Source: Alphaproteobacteria bacterium (GTDB taxonomy: Bacteria; Pseudomonadota; Alphaproteobacteria; SHNJ01). Taken from it: 40,206 nt of DNA. Positions 9,611 through 19,100 of the stretch are shown in pieces; within the stretch, counting starts at the first letter, position 1, and each line of letters begins with the position of its first letter. Under the pieces are notes generated by a model, which was given only the letters and a program-made list of their open reading frames with translations, was not told the DNA's origin and searched no databases. A program made the position numbers and the translations under genes. The stretch is from assembly GCA_004295055.1 (NCBI GenBank), contig SHNJ01000015.1, forward strand, positions 1 to 40,206, given 5' to 3'.

Positions 9611-10602
9611 GCAGCGGCCTTTGCTTGGATACGTTGCCATAATTGCCGCGCCGAACCTTCGACCACATCCACCGACAAACTGGTCATCAACGAATCTTGT
9701 TTGCTGGAATCAAATGTCGGGCTGTAGACTAATTCTTCATATGTTTCTTCGGTTTGCGCAAAAGCAACTTTACCTTTGCCCGACGGCCATGGCCCATAAT
9801 TATGAACCGGACTTGGCCCAAATAAGCCGATTACATTGGCGCCGCTCGCCGCCGCAATATGCATTAATCCGGAATCATTGCCGATATATAAAGAAGATTT
9901 TTGAAAAATTGCGGCGCAGGTAAGCAAATCCGGCTTGCCAATCAAATCTAACACCGGCCAGCCGGCTAAACTATCCAACATAGGTTGTGCCTGAGGCCTT
10001 TCATGCGCGGCGCCAAAAATTGCAATATTCGCGCCTGGAAAAATTCCATTCTGACCGGTCAGTCGTTTTGCCAGTTCCGCAAAACGATCTGCCGGCCACA
10101 TTTTTCCGCCCCAATTCGCCGTGGGCGCAATACACAGCAATGGTTTTTCGCCAAGGCCCGAAATCAGCGTCTTTGCCTTTTGTATATTTTCGTCGCCAAT
10201 CCACAGTTTCGGCACCGGCGGCGGATTGATGCCAATCAAATTTCCCATATCCTGCACACGATGCAAATTCGGATCAGTTTTTTTGTTAATGATCCGTTTG
10301 TTGGCACGCAAGAAATATGACAAGGCGGAACGGCGCAGATCGATCACATAATCCCAACGCGTGCCGACGGTTTGCCGCCAAAGATCTATCCAATGACCGG
10401 CGTAAGGTTTTTTCTCCACGACGATAATTTTTTCAAGATTGGGAACGGTTTTGAAAATTCCCGCCGCTGGCGCGCCGCACGCAATCGTCACCTGAATTCC
10501 CGGGTTCTGAGCAATTATATGGTTCAGTAAACCGGTCGATAAAACCGCATCGCCAATCCGGGTTGAGGTAATAAAAAGCAATTTCATGATTATTTTGTCC
10601 AT
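9607..10602 (-). CDS. Glycosyltransferase family 9 (heptosyltransferase-like)
   Basis: GT9 enzyme of the ADP-heptose:LPS heptosyltransferase type, which builds the inner core of LPS at the cytoplasmic face of the inner membrane. Evidence is the N-terminal FITSTRIGDAVLSTGLL, the central CIAPTANWGGKMWP, and the donor-site motif YIGNDSGLMHIAAASG followed by GLFGPSP. Length (331) fits the family. AGGGG about eight bases before the ATG at 10602 supports this start; the family-like Met five codons further in has no such signal. It is first in the glycosyltransferase operon and overlaps the next gene by ATGA. Other GT9 substrates are possible, so no waa name is given. Confidence 0.9.
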   Translation of the reverse strand: MDKIIMKLLFITSTRIGDAVLSTGLLNHIIAQNPGIQVTIACGAPAAGIFKTVPNLEKIIVVEKKPYAGHWIDLWRQTVGTRWDYVIDLRRSALSYFLRANKRIINKKTDPNLHRVQDMGNLIGINPPPVPKLWIGDENIQKAKTLISGLGEKPLLCIAPTANWGGKMWPADRFAELAKRLTGQNGIFPGANIAIFGAAHERPQAQPMLDSLAGWPVLDLIGKPDLLTCAAIFQKSSLYIGNDSGLMHIAAASGANVIGLFGPSPVHNYGPWPSGKGKVAFAQTEETYEELVYSPTFDSSKQDSLMTSLSVDVVEGSARQLWQRIQAKAAA

Positions 10603-10652
10603 TATGCGCCCCTAATTAACCATAAAAGCTTGTTTTTCGCTATTTTTTAATC

Positions 10653-10681
10653 TTGTGTCTGAAAAAGATATTGGTTATATT
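10653..10681 (+). promoter_or_regulatory. Candidate sigma70 promoter for the 385-aa gene
   Basis: TTGTGT (10653-10658), a 17-bp spacer and TATATT (10676-10681). The predicted start of transcription is only about ten bases before the ATG at 10698, giving a very short leader holding the GAGGG ribosome binding site. Confidence 0.5.
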
Positions 10682-10697
10682 CCGGCCGAGGGTGAAA

Positions 10698-11855
10698 ATG
10701 AATAGTAATAATAGTCCCAAAAAATTGGCGACCGATTTATTGGCAGATGCCGAGTACTTTGTCACTCGCGAGGTTTTCCGCGTCACCATGGCAAAACCCG
10801 GGGATGCTTTTCCTCAGATAGAGCGCGATTTAATCACCGGTAATAATACCTTAAAAAAGACAACCGCCAAACCAGGCGATGTCATCATATTGCGCAAGGA
10901 CAAGGGCGAATGGGTATTTCATGAATTTGTGCCTGGTCCTATGGTGCCAAAATTATACAGCGAAATTACCACCAATAGTAAAGATGAACATTGCGTTCGC
11001 GGATTAGTACGCGCTGTTTTCGTATTCAGTCCTATGACTATTATTGTACCTTATGCCAATCAGCAGCAGAACAATGATGGATGTTTCTTATGCCAAACTG
11101 GCACAAGAGATATAAGAGTTTTAAAACCATCCGAATTTGATGAAAAATACCTTTCATTTAATTGCGATCAATATGGAAGGCCCGCCCTAAGAAACAGAAA
11201 ATCCGATTTAGGTCCCATCCCAACAGAAGATTTATCAGAGCATTCTTCCGTATGGACAGAGTTTGATCGCAAATCCATGGTTGTTATCGATGATCGAATT
11301 TTTGAATCGTCCCCGGATAACCCGCCACCCGCTTTATACCGCCGCAAAAATAGCACCACGATCTGGCGCGCAAGCCCTATTCAAGCCAAACATTACATAC
11401 AAGAATTAGAAGCCAGCGAAGATCTTGCCGGTACTCCCACGCGTTCATATCGTGATATGGAATTATGGTGTTTGCCATCGGCGGATGGAACGAAATATCA
11501 TATAGTACCCAAAGATCAATTAAAACAAGGATTCACAATTGATGCTGAAAATACAGACCAAATTACCGGCGCAGCCTTATTTCAGGCTGTAAGAATACGC
11601 CGCCCTTTTATATATCATTCTGCAGATGGAAGTCAGCATATACGAGATGCCGGGGATGTCGCTGTATTGCGTTATATGAATGGTGAAGTTCATTTTATAC
11701 CCTGGAAGTTATTTACCAAAAATTGCATGCTGTATGATCCCCATCGGGACCCGGTCAAATCTAAAAAACATTCTGCAATTCCTAGTGGCCCAGTTTCAGT
11801 TGCGGATGACTTGGTATATAGGTTGGGAATCGCGCCAAATATGAAAATTCGCTAG
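10698..11855 (+). CDS. Unknown protein with repeated PGD-type small domains, 385 aa
   Basis: Not recognised as a named family. The ATG at 10698 is preceded by GAGGG and is preferred to the TTG at 10653. The protein holds several degenerate copies of a short unit of the form (K/A)-x-GD-x-hydrophobic, about 8 residues, GE, about 8 residues, F. Copies are TAKPGDVIILRKDKGEW (residues 56-72), a looser one at about 128-152 ending KPSEFDEKYL, another around LWCLPSADGTKYHIVPK, and RDAGDVAVLRYMNGEV (about 316-331). Units of this kind (PGDYLV, then GE, then P and F) occur in many phage and bacterial proteins of unknown role. No signal peptide or membrane helix is seen, so it is probably cytoplasmic. 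It stands alone between a divergent LPS operon and ygfZ. Confidence 0.75.
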   Translation: MNSNNSPKKLATDLLADAEYFVTREVFRVTMAKPGDAFPQIERDLITGNNTLKKTTAKPGDVIILRKDKGEWVFHEFVPGPMVPKLYSEITTNSKDEHCVRGLVRAVFVFSPMTIIVPYANQQQNNDGCFLCQTGTRDIRVLKPSEFDEKYLSFNCDQYGRPALRNRKSDLGPIPTEDLSEHSSVWTEFDRKSMVVIDDRIFESSPDNPPPALYRRKNSTTIWRASPIQAKHYIQELEASEDLAGTPTRSYRDMELWCLPSADGTKYHIVPKDQLKQGFTIDAENTDQITGAALFQAVRIRRPFIYHSADGSQHIRDAGDVAVLRYMNGEVHFIPWKLFTKNCMLYDPHRDPVKSKKHSAIPSGPVSVADDLVYRLGIAPNMKIR

Positions 11856-11903
11856 TTTCCATTGACATTATACTTGGCAATTCTATTGTTATTATAGGTC
11901 AAT

Positions 11904-12809
11904 ATGTCTCCTATCCTCCTTCCCAACCGCCAAATTATTTCCGTATCCGGAGTCGATGCAAAATCATTCCTGCAAGGTTTGATCAGCAACGATATCGAAC
12001 AAGTCAGCGGCGATAAATCCATTTATGCGGCGTTTTTATCGGCGCAAGGGAAGTTCCTGCATGATTTATTTATTTCCAGCCGGGATGGCGAGTATTTAAT
12101 AGATTGTGAATCCGCGCGCGCGGCGGATTTGGTCAAACGCCTGACCATGTATAAATTGCGCGCGCAAGTGGATATTAAGAACCGCGCCGATGATTTTGCC
12201 ATTATGGCAGTTATGGACGGAAAATCCGATTTGCCGCAACATAATGGCGAAACTGTAAGTTATGAGAATGGGATTCTTTACCGCGATCCAAGATTGGCGG
12301 ACATTGGCTGGCGAATGATTCTGCCGAAAAATAAACTGCCCACCAGCAGCGATTTTTATGAATATGATTACGTCCGCGCCAAATTGGGATTGCCGGATGG
12401 CAGCCGCGATATGGAAATTGACCGGGCGATTATTCTGGAAAACGGATTTCAAGAATTGAACGCGATCGATTGGCAAAAAGGCTGTTATGTCGGCCAGGAA
12501 TTGACAGCGCGCACTAAATATCGCGGCTTGGTGCGTAAACGCCTGTTGCCATGCGAAGTTACAACCGGTGTAAATGTTCCGGAGTTTGGCACCAAGATAG
12601 AATTGCGCCTGCCCGATGGCATGAAAATTGACGCCGGCGAAACCCGTTCCGCCATACAGGGCAAAGATGGCGATCCATCGCTAGTACTGGCGTTGTTACG
12701 GTTGGAACATGTGATGCAGCCGCATGAATTTTATACCGGCAACATCGTATTACGGCCATACATTCCGCACTGGATGCGATTGCCAGAACAAGAATCCGAA
12801 GAAATGTAA
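11904..12809 (+). CDS. ygfZ: YgfZ/GcvT-like folate-binding Fe-S maturation protein
   Basis: YgfZ (IBA57-type) protein of 301 residues, a folate-dependent factor that helps assemble or repair a subset of iron-sulfur enzymes and supports tRNA thiomethylation by MiaB. The defining motif K-G-C-Y-x-G-Q-E is present as KGCYVGQE, followed by LTARTKYRG. The N-terminus (ISVSGVDAKSFLQGLISNDI) matches the GcvT-like fold. The C-terminal barrel segment is present. The gene is convergent with ppdK, with only 2 bp between the stops. No promoter or Fe-S genes are obvious nearby. It is distinguished from GcvT itself by the KGCYxGQE motif and shorter length. Confidence 0.93.
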   Translation: MSPILLPNRQIISVSGVDAKSFLQGLISNDIEQVSGDKSIYAAFLSAQGKFLHDLFISSRDGEYLIDCESARAADLVKRLTMYKLRAQVDIKNRADDFAIMAVMDGKSDLPQHNGETVSYENGILYRDPRLADIGWRMILPKNKLPTSSDFYEYDYVRAKLGLPDGSRDMEIDRAIILENGFQELNAIDWQKGCYVGQELTARTKYRGLVRKRLLPCEVTTGVNVPEFGTKIELRLPDGMKIDAGETRSAIQGKDGDPSLVLALLRLEHVMQPHEFYTGNIVLRPYIPHWMRLPEQESEEM

Positions 12810-12811
12810 CT

Positions 12812-15691
12812 TTATGCCGCCCGGCGTTTTGCCGATTTGGCGGATGATTTCGATTTCTGTTTCTTCCGGCCGGCAGTCGTCAAACGAATTACTTTTTTAC
12901 CATTGGCAATCTTAGGCGCTTTTTTGGCAGCTGATTTTTTTGCTTTATTTCTTAAGGTTGCTTGCGCGGCCGCCAAGCGTGCCACTGGAATCCGGTAAGG
13001 CGAGCAGGAAATATAGTTCAAACCGGATTTTTCAAAAAACTGGATTGAATTCGGATCGCCGCCATGTTCGCCGCAAATGCCGATTTTCAAGTCTTTACCG
13101 GTTGCGCGGCCGCGTTCCACCGCGATTTCAACCAATTCGCCAACGCCGATCTGATCTATGGTTACGAATGGATCGCGCGGAAAAATATTATACCGCTGAT
13201 ATTCCGGCAGGAAACTGCCGGAATCGTCACGCGACAATCCAATCGCGGTTTGGGTCAGATCATTGGTGCCGAAACTGAAGAATTCGCATCCAGCATTTGC
13301 GAGATCGCCGGCACGCAAGGCCGCGCGCGGCAATTCAATCATCGATCCAATCGTATAAGGCACTTTGGCTGATTTTTCGCTAAACACCTGCTCGGCGGTG
13401 GTTTTAATCAATCTCTGAATAATGGAAAATTCTTGTTCGGTAGCCACCAGCGGAATCATAATTTCCGCAATCGGCGGCTTGCCGGATTTTTGCTTGGTTT
13501 CCAATGCCGCTTCGATAATGGCACGCACTTGCATCGCGTAAATTTCAGGATAGACGATCGCCAAACGGCATCCGCGCAAGCCCAGCATCGGATTGATTTC
13601 TTTCAATTGATGCACCCGGTCGCGCAGCGCATCTTCATCGACACCCGATGCCGCGGAAACCTCGGCAATTTCCTTTTCGCCATGCGGCAAGAATTCATGC
13701 AATGGCGGATCCAACAAACGAATCGTCACCGGCAATCCGGCCATTTCGCGGAAAATTCCAACAAAATCGGCGCGCTGCATCGGCAGCAATTTGGCCAGCG
13801 CCTTTTGCCGTTCTTCTTTGGTTTTCGATAAAATCATTTCGCGCATCGCGGCGATACGGGTTCCTTCGAAAAACATGTGTTCGGTGCGGCATAAACCAAT
13901 GCCTTCCGCGCCAAACCCTCGCGCAATCTTGGCATCCTGCGGCGTATCGGCGTTGGCGCGCACATTCAACCGGCGCGTATCATCCACCCAGCGCATAATG
14001 GTGGCAAATTCCTTGGTCATTTCCGGCTGCAACATCGGCACGGAACCGGCGATAATTTCACCAGTGGTGCCATCGATGGTGACGAAATCGCCAGCGCGCA
14101 AGGTTTGATTCGATGCGGTTAAGGTACCGTTGTGATAATCGATTTTGATCTGGCTGGCGCCAACAACGCAAGGCCGTCCCATACCGCGGGCAACCACCGC
14201 CGCGTGGCTAGTCATCCCGCCGCGCGTGGTGACAATACCCTTGGCGGCGTGCATGCCGTGAATATCCTCGGGGCTGGTTTCAATCCGCGCCAAAATGACA
14301 TTTTTGCCCTTATGGGTCAGATCTTCGGCTTCATCCGCGGAAAAGCTTAGAATGCCGGATGCCGCGCCGGGCGAAGCCGGCAATCCCTTGCCCAAAACAT
14401 TTTTCTGCGCGTTGGGATCAAGGCGCGGATGCAGCAATTGATCCACCGATTGCGCATCGATACGCAAAATCGCTTCTTCCTTGCTGATAATTTTTTCCGA
14501 CACCATTTCCGCTGCAATACGAATCGCCGCAGCTGCGGTGCGCTTTCCAGACCGTGTTTGCAGCAAATATAGCTGATCGCGTTCGATGGTGAATTCAATA
14601 TCCTGCATGTCGCCGTAATGTTTTTCCAGCAAAGTGCGAACGCGCTGCAATTCTTTATAAATGGCCGGCATCGCTTCTTGCATGGAAAGACCGCGCGTCA
14701 TCATAGGCTGCGCATTTTTTGGGCTTTTGCCATGGCTGCAAGCATGATCTTTTTCTTGTCTAATGGGTTGCGGCGTGCGAATTCCGGCAACCACATCCTC
14801 GCCTTGCGCATTGATCAAATATTCGCCGTATAAAAGATTCTCGCCGGTCGATGGATTGCGGGTGAAACAAACGCCAGTGGCGCAATCGTCGCCCAAATTG
14901 CCAAACACCATCGATTGCACCGTCACCGCCGTGCCCCATTCTTCGGGAATATGGTGGATTTTACGGTATGTTTTAGCGCGCGCATTTTGCCAGGATTCAA
15001 ACACCGCGCCAATCGCGCCCCATAATTGTTCGGCGATATCTTGCGGAAATTCCCGCCCCGCGCGGCGTTTTACCAAGGCCTTGTAATCCGCCACAATCGC
15101 TTTCATTTGCGGCGCGGTCAAATCCGTATCGCGCGCCACATTGGCCGATAATTTATGATGATCTAGCACTTGTTCAAACTCGTGATGATCGATATGCAGC
15201 ACCACATTGCTGTACATTTGAATAAAGCGGCGATAACAATCATAGGCAAAACGTTCATCATGCGATTGTTTCACAAGACCGAATACGGTGCGATCGTTCA
15301 ATCCCAGATTCAATACCGTATCCATCATGCCAGGCATGGATACGCGCGCGCCGGAACGCACCGAAACCAGCAATGGATTGGCATTATCGCCAAATTTTTT
15401 CCCGGTCGCTTTTTCAACCGCGGATAAAGCCATCGAAACCTGATCGACCAAATTTTTCGGATAGGATTTATTATTATCGTAAAAATAACAGCAAGTTTCG
15501 GTGGAAATGGTAAAACCTGGCGGCACGGGTAAACCCAATTTGCACATTTCCATCAAATGCGCGCTTTTCCCGCCCAGCAATTCGACGCGCGCCGCGTCAT
15601 TTGCGGCCGGTAAAGATTTTATTTTCCGGTCAAAACCGAAAACCCAGATTTTATTTTTGTTACTGTTGGCGGAAGCGCGGAAAGAAGCCAT
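12812..15691 (-). CDS. ppdK: Pyruvate, phosphate dikinase with lysine-rich C-terminal tail
   Basis: PPDK interconverts pyruvate, ATP and phosphate with phosphoenolpyruvate, AMP and pyrophosphate, feeding gluconeogenesis or a pyrophosphate-linked glycolysis. Domains in order: N-terminal ATP-grasp (GGKSAHLMEM, VRSGARVSMPGMMDTVLNLG), the swivelling phosphohistidine domain with catalytic His496 in GGMTSHAAVVARGMGRPCVV, and the C-terminal PEP/pyruvate TIM barrel (GIGLCRTEHMFF, SFGTNDLTQ, GICGEHGGDP with the catalytic Cys). The core ends near RLAAAQA at about residue 911. Another 47 residues follow, with 19 Lys/Arg and no acidic residue, reminiscent of histone H1-like tails. At 959 residues it is longer than the usual 880. 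A pyk gene lies in the same window, so both directions of the PEP-pyruvate step are present. Confidence 0.97.
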   Translation of the reverse strand: MASFRASANSNKNKIWVFGFDRKIKSLPAANDAARVELLGGKSAHLMEMCKLGLPVPPGFTISTETCCYFYDNNKSYPKNLVDQVSMALSAVEKATGKKFGDNANPLLVSVRSGARVSMPGMMDTVLNLGLNDRTVFGLVKQSHDERFAYDCYRRFIQMYSNVVLHIDHHEFEQVLDHHKLSANVARDTDLTAPQMKAIVADYKALVKRRAGREFPQDIAEQLWGAIGAVFESWQNARAKTYRKIHHIPEEWGTAVTVQSMVFGNLGDDCATGVCFTRNPSTGENLLYGEYLINAQGEDVVAGIRTPQPIRQEKDHACSHGKSPKNAQPMMTRGLSMQEAMPAIYKELQRVRTLLEKHYGDMQDIEFTIERDQLYLLQTRSGKRTAAAAIRIAAEMVSEKIISKEEAILRIDAQSVDQLLHPRLDPNAQKNVLGKGLPASPGAASGILSFSADEAEDLTHKGKNVILARIETSPEDIHGMHAAKGIVTTRGGMTSHAAVVARGMGRPCVVGASQIKIDYHNGTLTASNQTLRAGDFVTIDGTTGEIIAGSVPMLQPEMTKEFATIMRWVDDTRRLNVRANADTPQDAKIARGFGAEGIGLCRTEHMFFEGTRIAAMREMILSKTKEERQKALAKLLPMQRADFVGIFREMAGLPVTIRLLDPPLHEFLPHGEKEIAEVSAASGVDEDALRDRVHQLKEINPMLGLRGCRLAIVYPEIYAMQVRAIIEAALETKQKSGKPPIAEIMIPLVATEQEFSIIQRLIKTTAEQVFSEKSAKVPYTIGSMIELPRAALRAGDLANAGCEFFSFGTNDLTQTAIGLSRDDSGSFLPEYQRYNIFPRDPFVTIDQIGVGELVEIAVERGRATGKDLKIGICGEHGGDPNSIQFFEKSGLNYISCSPYRIPVARLAAAQATLRNKAKKSAAKKAPKIANGKKVIRLTTAGRKKQKSKSSAKSAKRRAA

Positions 15692-15889
15692 GAGAACCTG
15701 CCGGTGTTAGGAATTATGCAAGCCATTCTAATAATTCCGCATGGCCGGTAGCAAGGATAATGTCGCCCTTACCCCCGGCCATAAACATAATAAATCATTG
15801 CAAAACCAATATTTTCCGTGGCGCAAAGTAGTTGCCGAAGGTCCAGTTCTTGTATAGACTCGATCTTTGTGACTAAGGGTACAATATAA

Positions 15890-16309
15890 ATGATAGAACA
15901 TTTAGGATCACAAAACGAACCGTCCTCGTGGCAGAAATTAAGAATTATCTGGAATCAGCCCAATATACTTGGGCTTCCGGCCAGGATTTTATGCGCATTA
16001 TGGTTAGTTTCATATACGGCAATATTGGGTTTTAGTTTTGCAACCATCACATCTCTTGCCGCGGGACCCACACTGGGGTTTATTTTTCCAGTGCTCGGCG
16101 CCGCCGCTTCATGCGGATTCTTGACCTATAAATTACGGTTCAATCCCCATGTAGAAAATTCTATCAATCCGCCAACGCTAAGATCAATTACTTTACCCAG
16201 ACCATTCGATAGATATTCTTTGCCTTATTGCCGGGCGCCGCGTTCCACAGGCACTCGCCATGCTGGCCAGGATCGTTCCCCTGCCGCAGTTTCACGGGTG
16301 CGGGGATAA
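15890..16309 (+). CDS. Small membrane protein, unknown
   Basis: Unrecognised 139-residue protein. After about 30 polar residues come two hydrophobic stretches, ARILCALWLVSYTAILGFSF and a Gly/Ala-rich LAAGPTLGFIFPVLGAAASC, so it probably spans the inner membrane twice. The tail is Arg/Pro/Ser-rich and shows no fold. AAGGG lies some 13 bases before the ATG, farther than ideal. Its stop is one base before the ATG of the next gene, so the two are almost certainly expressed together. No homologue comes to mind. Confidence 0.65.
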   Translation: MIEHLGSQNEPSSWQKLRIIWNQPNILGLPARILCALWLVSYTAILGFSFATITSLAAGPTLGFIFPVLGAAASCGFLTYKLRFNPHVENSINPPTLRSITLPRPFDRYSLPYCRAPRSTGTRHAGQDRSPAAVSRVRG

Positions 16310-16310
16310 G

Positions 16311-17000
16311 ATGACACGCCTTCTCATCAAGACCTTGTTAAGTACGGCGGCGATTTCACTCGGCATGGGATTTTTTACCAATAGAGTTTTAGAAATGACG
16401 AAAACTTTATTTTATAGCGCAGCAATATACTATATTGCGCATATGGGCAGAAACAAAAGAGACGCGTTAGAAATAGTATCAGTACCAGTTAACAATTATC
16501 CAAATCCCTCAGAACCTCCAGTAACCATTAGACGGGCAACCGATCTACAAGCAGGGTTTAGAGTACCTGCGCCTTTTAAACCAACGAGCATATTTGAGGT
16601 AGATGGCTCTGAACCCACACCATCTGAATGTATACCGGAAGATGACTATACTCCGCCGACTTCATTTCATTTTATTTCAACTTCCGCAACAACACAGCAA
16701 CCGCCAACAGGAAATGAAGCAGCACCATATCAGTTTTGGAGTACGCCAGGACCATGTCGGGTTCAACCCAGCATTATTGATCTTGAAGCCGCCAAAAAGC
16801 CTCTGCCCGCAAAATTAGCGGAAAGAATAAATAATGCCGATTGGTCGCAATTGGCGCCTGTCGCAACTCAACCGGCAACAGGTAATGAGGCTACATTTCA
16901 AACGGAGCTGCCTAATTATACGCCAAAACCAATTCAAGATCGTGGCGCATTAATGGATGAACAAACAAGGCGGAATCTAAATCGCGAATATGTAAGGTAA
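16311..17000 (+). CDS. Membrane-anchored Pro/Thr-rich protein, unknown
   Basis: Unrecognised 229-residue protein. The start at 16311 is chosen over 16260 because GGGG lies eight bases upstream and it follows the previous stop by one base. Residues 5-45 are hydrophobic (LLIKTLLSTAAISLGMGFF, then TLFYSAAIYYIAHMG) and probably form one or two membrane helices. The remainder is a disordered-looking Pro/Thr/Gln/Asn-rich chain with a repeated short phrase: QQPPTGNEAAPYQF and TQPATGNEATFQTE share P-x-TGNEA. It converges on glyS with only 1 bp between the stops. Together with the upstream gene it looks like a small lineage-specific envelope pair; function unknown. Confidence 0.7.
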   Translation: MTRLLIKTLLSTAAISLGMGFFTNRVLEMTKTLFYSAAIYYIAHMGRNKRDALEIVSVPVNNYPNPSEPPVTIRRATDLQAGFRVPAPFKPTSIFEVDGSEPTPSECIPEDDYTPPTSFHFISTSATTQQPPTGNEAAPYQFWSTPGPCRVQPSIIDLEAAKKPLPAKLAERINNADWSQLAPVATQPATGNEATFQTELPNYTPKPIQDRGALMDEQTRRNLNREYVR

Positions 17001-17001
17001 A

Positions 17002-19098
17002 TCAGCCTTCGATTTTGGAAAAATCGGCAATCGTGTCGATAGTTGCGCGGATTTGATTTAACAGGCGCAAGCGATTGTCGCGGATTTCAGGATCTTCCGC
17101 ATTCACCTTTACATTGTCGAAAAATTCATCCAGCGGCGCACGCAGTTGCGACAAGGTCTGAATCGCCTCGCCAAATTTGCCTTGTTCGATCAAACGTTCG
17201 GCTGGGGCATAATTTTTCTGTAAAATCTCGAATACTTTGATTTCCGCAGGTTGTTGCAATAACCGGCTGTCGGCGGCGGCGCCATAATCGCGTTTGTCCT
17301 TGGCGGCTTCGGCCTTGACGATATTGGCGGCGCGGCGATAGGCAGCAAGCAGTTGCTGGCCTTCGGTTGCGGATAAATATTTCTGCACCGCTTCGGCGCG
17401 CTGTACGGTTTTACGTAAATCGCTTTCTCCGTCCAGCGACAATACCGATGCCACCACATCGTGACGAATGTCTTTGTCTTTCAAATAGACTTTCAGACGA
17501 TCATCAAAGAATTCGATGACTTCATCGCATAATTTTTCTTCGCCCAATTTAATATCTTCCAATTGTTCGGCATAATTTTGATATACGAGGCCAATCAATG
17601 GACGCAAGTTTAAAGAAACATTATTTTCCAAAATAATACGGATAATGCCAAGGCATGCACGGCGCAGCGCAAATGGATCTTTCGATCCGGTCGGTTTTTC
17701 GCCAACCATGAAAAATCCAACCAGCGTATCGATTTTATCGGCGAGCGCCAACGCGATGGACAAAGGCTGTTTTGGAATTTCATCGGCCGGACCCAGCGGG
17801 CGGTAATGGTTGGCGATGGCATCGGCAATGGCAGTACTTTCGCCTTCGGCCTTCAAATATTCGCCGCCCATATATCCTTGCAATTCTGGAAACTCGCCGA
17901 CCATGCCGGTCACTAAATCGGCTTTGCACAATAAGGCTGCGTCCAATGCTTCGACGGGATTTGCGCCGGTTTTATCCGCCAGAGCCCTGGTAATATTGGA
18001 CAAGCGGGTTGCTTTTTGACCAATCGTGCCCAATTTCGCGTGGAACACGATATCTTTTAATTTTGGCAAACGATCTTCCAAACGTGTTTTGCGGTCCTGA
18101 TCCCAGAAAAATTTGGCATCCGACAAGCGCGCGCGCAATACGCGCTCATTGCCGGCGATAATGGTTTTTCCGCCATCTTTCGCGTCAATATTCGCCACGA
18201 ACGCAAATTTATTGGCCAACGTGCCGTCCTTGTTCAACAGCGAGAAATATTTTTGATGTTGGCGCATGGATGTGATCAGCACCCGATCCGGCACACTCAT
18301 AAATTCAGCATCAATTGTGCCCACCAGAACCACCGGCCATTCCACAAGACCAACGACTTCTTCTAAAAGACCGATATCGTCGCGCACCGTTAGGCTCAGT
18401 TTCTTCGCGGCAGCCTCTAAACCTGCTTTAATTTTCTCTTTCCGTGCTTCGCGGCTTAGAACAACACAAGCGGATTCCAATTTTTTCTGATAATCGGCAA
18501 AGTTTTTCACCGCGAACGGTTTGCCATCACTCATAAAGCGGTGGCCCAGCGTATTCGATCCAAATGTAACTTGCACGCCATTGGTGAAATCTACCGATCC
18601 CACTAATGACTTGTCGTCCAACACCGCACAAACCGAACGTAATGGGCGCACCCAGGTTTTTTGCGATCCGCCCCAGCGCATGGATTTCGGCCAATCAAAT
18701 TCCGCAACTAGTTTTTGTACAATACCAGGCAAAATATCGGCGACCGGCATAGCAGGCTGTTTCATCTGGCAAAAATAAAAATCGCCTTTGTCGGTTTTAC
18801 GCACTTCCGCGTCTTCGATTTTTTTCAATCCAGTCGATTTCAGAAAACCTTGAATTGCTTGATCCGGCGATCCAACGCGCGGGCCCTTGCGTTCTTCGGA
18901 TTTTTCCGGGCGTGACGCCGGCAATCCATCCGCAACCAAAGTCAAACGACGTGGCGTTGTATGATGGACGATGGATTTCACAGTCAAATCGTTGGCAGCC
19001 AGTTGCGCGGTAAAAAATGCCTGTAAATCCTCGCCAGCTTTCGCTTGCATCCGCGCTGGGATTTCTTCGGAAAATAATTCTAATAAAAATTCGGCCAT
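17002..19098 (-). CDS. glyS: Glycyl-tRNA synthetase beta subunit
   Basis: Beta chain of the bacterial alpha2-beta2 class II glycyl-tRNA synthetase, which contributes tRNA recognition and is essential for glycylation. The 698 residues start with the family signature MAEFLLELFSEEIPARMQ and contain FAFVANIDAKD, VLRARLSDAKFFWDQD and SKDPFALRRACLGIIRI, with a C-terminal DALR-like anticodon-binding region (RLLLNQIRATI-like end). It lies two bases downstream of glyQ in the usual glyQ-glyS order, so both are cotranscribed. Length is normal. It converges on the membrane-protein pair at 15890-17000. Confidence 0.98.
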   Translation of the reverse strand: MAEFLLELFSEEIPARMQAKAGEDLQAFFTAQLAANDLTVKSIVHHTTPRRLTLVADGLPASRPEKSEERKGPRVGSPDQAIQGFLKSTGLKKIEDAEVRKTDKGDFYFCQMKQPAMPVADILPGIVQKLVAEFDWPKSMRWGGSQKTWVRPLRSVCAVLDDKSLVGSVDFTNGVQVTFGSNTLGHRFMSDGKPFAVKNFADYQKKLESACVVLSREARKEKIKAGLEAAAKKLSLTVRDDIGLLEEVVGLVEWPVVLVGTIDAEFMSVPDRVLITSMRQHQKYFSLLNKDGTLANKFAFVANIDAKDGGKTIIAGNERVLRARLSDAKFFWDQDRKTRLEDRLPKLKDIVFHAKLGTIGQKATRLSNITRALADKTGANPVEALDAALLCKADLVTGMVGEFPELQGYMGGEYLKAEGESTAIADAIANHYRPLGPADEIPKQPLSIALALADKIDTLVGFFMVGEKPTGSKDPFALRRACLGIIRIILENNVSLNLRPLIGLVYQNYAEQLEDIKLGEEKLCDEVIEFFDDRLKVYLKDKDIRHDVVASVLSLDGESDLRKTVQRAEAVQKYLSATEGQQLLAAYRRAANIVKAEAAKDKRDYGAAADSRLLQQPAEIKVFEILQKNYAPAERLIEQGKFGEAIQTLSQLRAPLDEFFDNVKVNAEDPEIRDNRLRLLNQIRATIDTIADFSKIEG

Positions 19099-19100
19099 GA

